Position numbers and translations under genes: made by a program. Below the pieces are notes generated by a model that was not told where the DNA came from, did no database searches, and saw only the letters and a list, made by a program, of their open reading frames with translations. From Planctomicrobium sp. (GTDB taxonomy: Bacteria; Planctomycetota; Planctomycetia; Planctomycetales; Planctomycetaceae): a stretch of DNA of 6,871 nucleotides. The stretch covers positions 1 through 6,871 of the forward strand of contig JAJDEL010000826.1 of NCBI GenBank assembly GCA_029259835.1, written 5' to 3'. Of this stretch, positions 5,898 to 6,871 are shown one piece after another (positions within the stretch are counted from its first letter, which is position 1; the number at the start of each line of letters is the position of its first letter).

Positions 5898-6871
5898 ATG
5901 GCTGGACGCCAAATTCATGTGAGTGCAGTCGAGTTGAAAAGAACTCCGGTATTGAAGGTCACATTGGTGGTCGCCGTATTGATCGCCTGTGCTTCAACAG
6001 CGAAAAGTGAAGAGATCGACTTTCAGAAAAACGTACTGCCTCTTCTGCAGGAACACTGCATCGACTGCCATGGGCCTGATGAGGCGGAATCGAAACTGCG
6101 GCTTGATTCGGAATTAGGCGCGTTGCGTGGTGGGAATTCCGGAGAACGATTGATCGTTCCAGGCAAAAGCAGTCTGAGCTACCTGATTGAGCGTATTACG
6201 ACAGAAGATTCTGACGCCAGAATGCCCCCGGACGAGGATCCGCTCAGTGAAGAACAGATTCAGCTCCTGCGGTTATGGGTTGACGATGCTTCTCGTTGGA
6301 AACCTGTTCAGGCGGAGCTGGCAGCGCAAAAAATTGACCATTGGTCGCTGCAAAAATTAGTGCGTCCCGCAGTCCCTGACATCGGTGCTGCGAATCCCAT
6401 TGACGCGTTTATCTCTGCGAAGTTAAACGACAACGGTTTGAAGATGTCTAGCCGGGCCTCCAAGCGTCGCCTCATTCGTAGATTATATTTGATCATGCAC
6501 GGCTTGCCGCCAACGCCAGAGCAGGTTGAATCTTTTCTTTCAAACCAACGCCCTCACGCGTGGGAAGCACTCGTCGATGATGTATTGAAACAACCGCAGT
6601 ACGGCGAACGCTGGGGGACGCACTGGCTCGATCTTGTTCGTTTTGGTGAGACGCATGGGTTCGAAACAAACCGTGAACGACCGCATGCGTGGCGTTATCG
6701 TGACTGGGTCATCAATGCGTTCAACTCAGACAAGCCTTACGACAAGTTCATTATCGAACAGATCGCTGGCGATGCCGTCGGCGCAGATATCGGAACTGGC
6801 TTTTTAGTCGCCGGGCCATACGATTTGGTGAAAGGACAAGATCCGGCGTTTCAATTGATTCAACGGCAAGA
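5898..6871 (+). CDS. Planctomycete cytochrome c (PSCyt1) + PSCyt2/DUF1549 exported protein, N-terminal part (3' end outside window)
   Basis: Translation from 5898 runs 324 residues with no stop to the right edge. A basic N-terminus is followed by a hydrophobic export segment (about 21-34, VTLVVAVLIACAS). Next comes a PSCyt1 cytochrome c domain with FQKNVLPLLQEHCIDCHGP: haem-binding Cys54, Cys57 and His58, with Met109 in DARMPPDEDP as the likely distal ligand. PSCyt2/DUF1549 follows from about residue 166 (NPIDAFISAKL, HGLPPTPEQ, YGERWGTHWLDLVRF, KPYDKFIIEQIAGD). In this family a C-terminal PSD1/DUF1553 domain normally follows, and a DUF1501 gene is often next; both would lie beyond the window. 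The family's role is unproven; exported redox function in carbohydrate breakdown has been proposed. In-frame ATGs at 5862 and 5865 exist, but 5898 has GGAAAAG (5886-5892) five bases upstream and a more usual signal peptide. LIAC at 28-31 fits a lipobox, so lipid attachment at Cys31 is possible. Confidence 0.9.
   Translation, partial: MAGRQIHVSAVELKRTPVLKVTLVVAVLIACASTAKSEEIDFQKNVLPLLQEHCIDCHGPDEAESKLRLDSELGALRGGNSGERLIVPGKSSLSYLIERITTEDSDARMPPDEDPLSEEQIQLLRLWVDDASRWKPVQAELAAQKIDHWSLQKLVRPAVPDIGAANPIDAFISAKLNDNGLKMSSRASKRRLIRRLYLIMHGLPPTPEQVESFLSNQRPHAWEALVDDVLKQPQYGERWGTHWLDLVRFGETHGFETNRERPHAWRYRDWVINAFNSDKPYDKFIIEQIAGDAVGADIGTGFLVAGPYDLVKGQDPAFQLIQRQ

Overview
The window reads as a piece of a planctomycete chromosome. 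The strongest pointer is the truncated gene at the right edge. It combines a secreted planctomycete-type cytochrome c domain (PSCyt1, CxxCH haem site) with a PSCyt2/DUF1549 domain, an architecture greatly expanded in Planctomycetes and relatives. A secreted formylglycine-type sulfatase and a secreted alpha/beta-hydrolase esterase nearby fit the same group. Base composition looks mid-range and even across the genes. The genus cannot be named from this sequence.

Layout, left to right: (1) 1-2102, plus strand, the C-terminal 699 residues of a Ski2/Mtr4-like DExH helicase, whose Walker A half lies off the left edge. (2) 3015-2131, minus strand, a secreted alpha/beta-hydrolase of the acetyl-esterase/BD-FAE type, converging on the helicase with only 28 bases between stop codons. 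(3) 3016-3253, a divergent intergenic region unusually rich in small palindromes, with a degenerate direct duplication. (4) 3254-4057, plus strand, a TVP38/TMEM64 (VTT, DedA-superfamily) membrane protein with a purine-tract-encoded C-terminus. (5) 4058-4157, a short convergent spacer with a CTAGT-C-ACTAG palindrome. (6) 5678-4158, minus strand, a secreted type I sulfatase with the active-site variant CTTTR. (7) 5679-5897, a second divergent control region with a dyad at 5771-5809. (8) 5898 to the right edge, plus strand, the N-terminal 324 residues of a PSCyt1-PSCyt2 protein.

The esterase, sulfatase and PSCyt protein are all predicted to be exported. Together they suggest periplasmic breakdown of decorated (sulfated and acylated) polysaccharides. 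The genes alternate in strand and do not form one operon, so this link is an inference from function and proximity. The helicase (RNA processing) and VTT protein (membrane) look like ordinary housekeeping neighbours. I see no tRNA, rRNA, CRISPR array, transposase, phage gene or toxin-antitoxin pair, and no clear sign of an undescribed multi-gene system. The most unusual parts are the two palindrome-bearing divergent promoter regions and a few departures from family consensus within the proteins.
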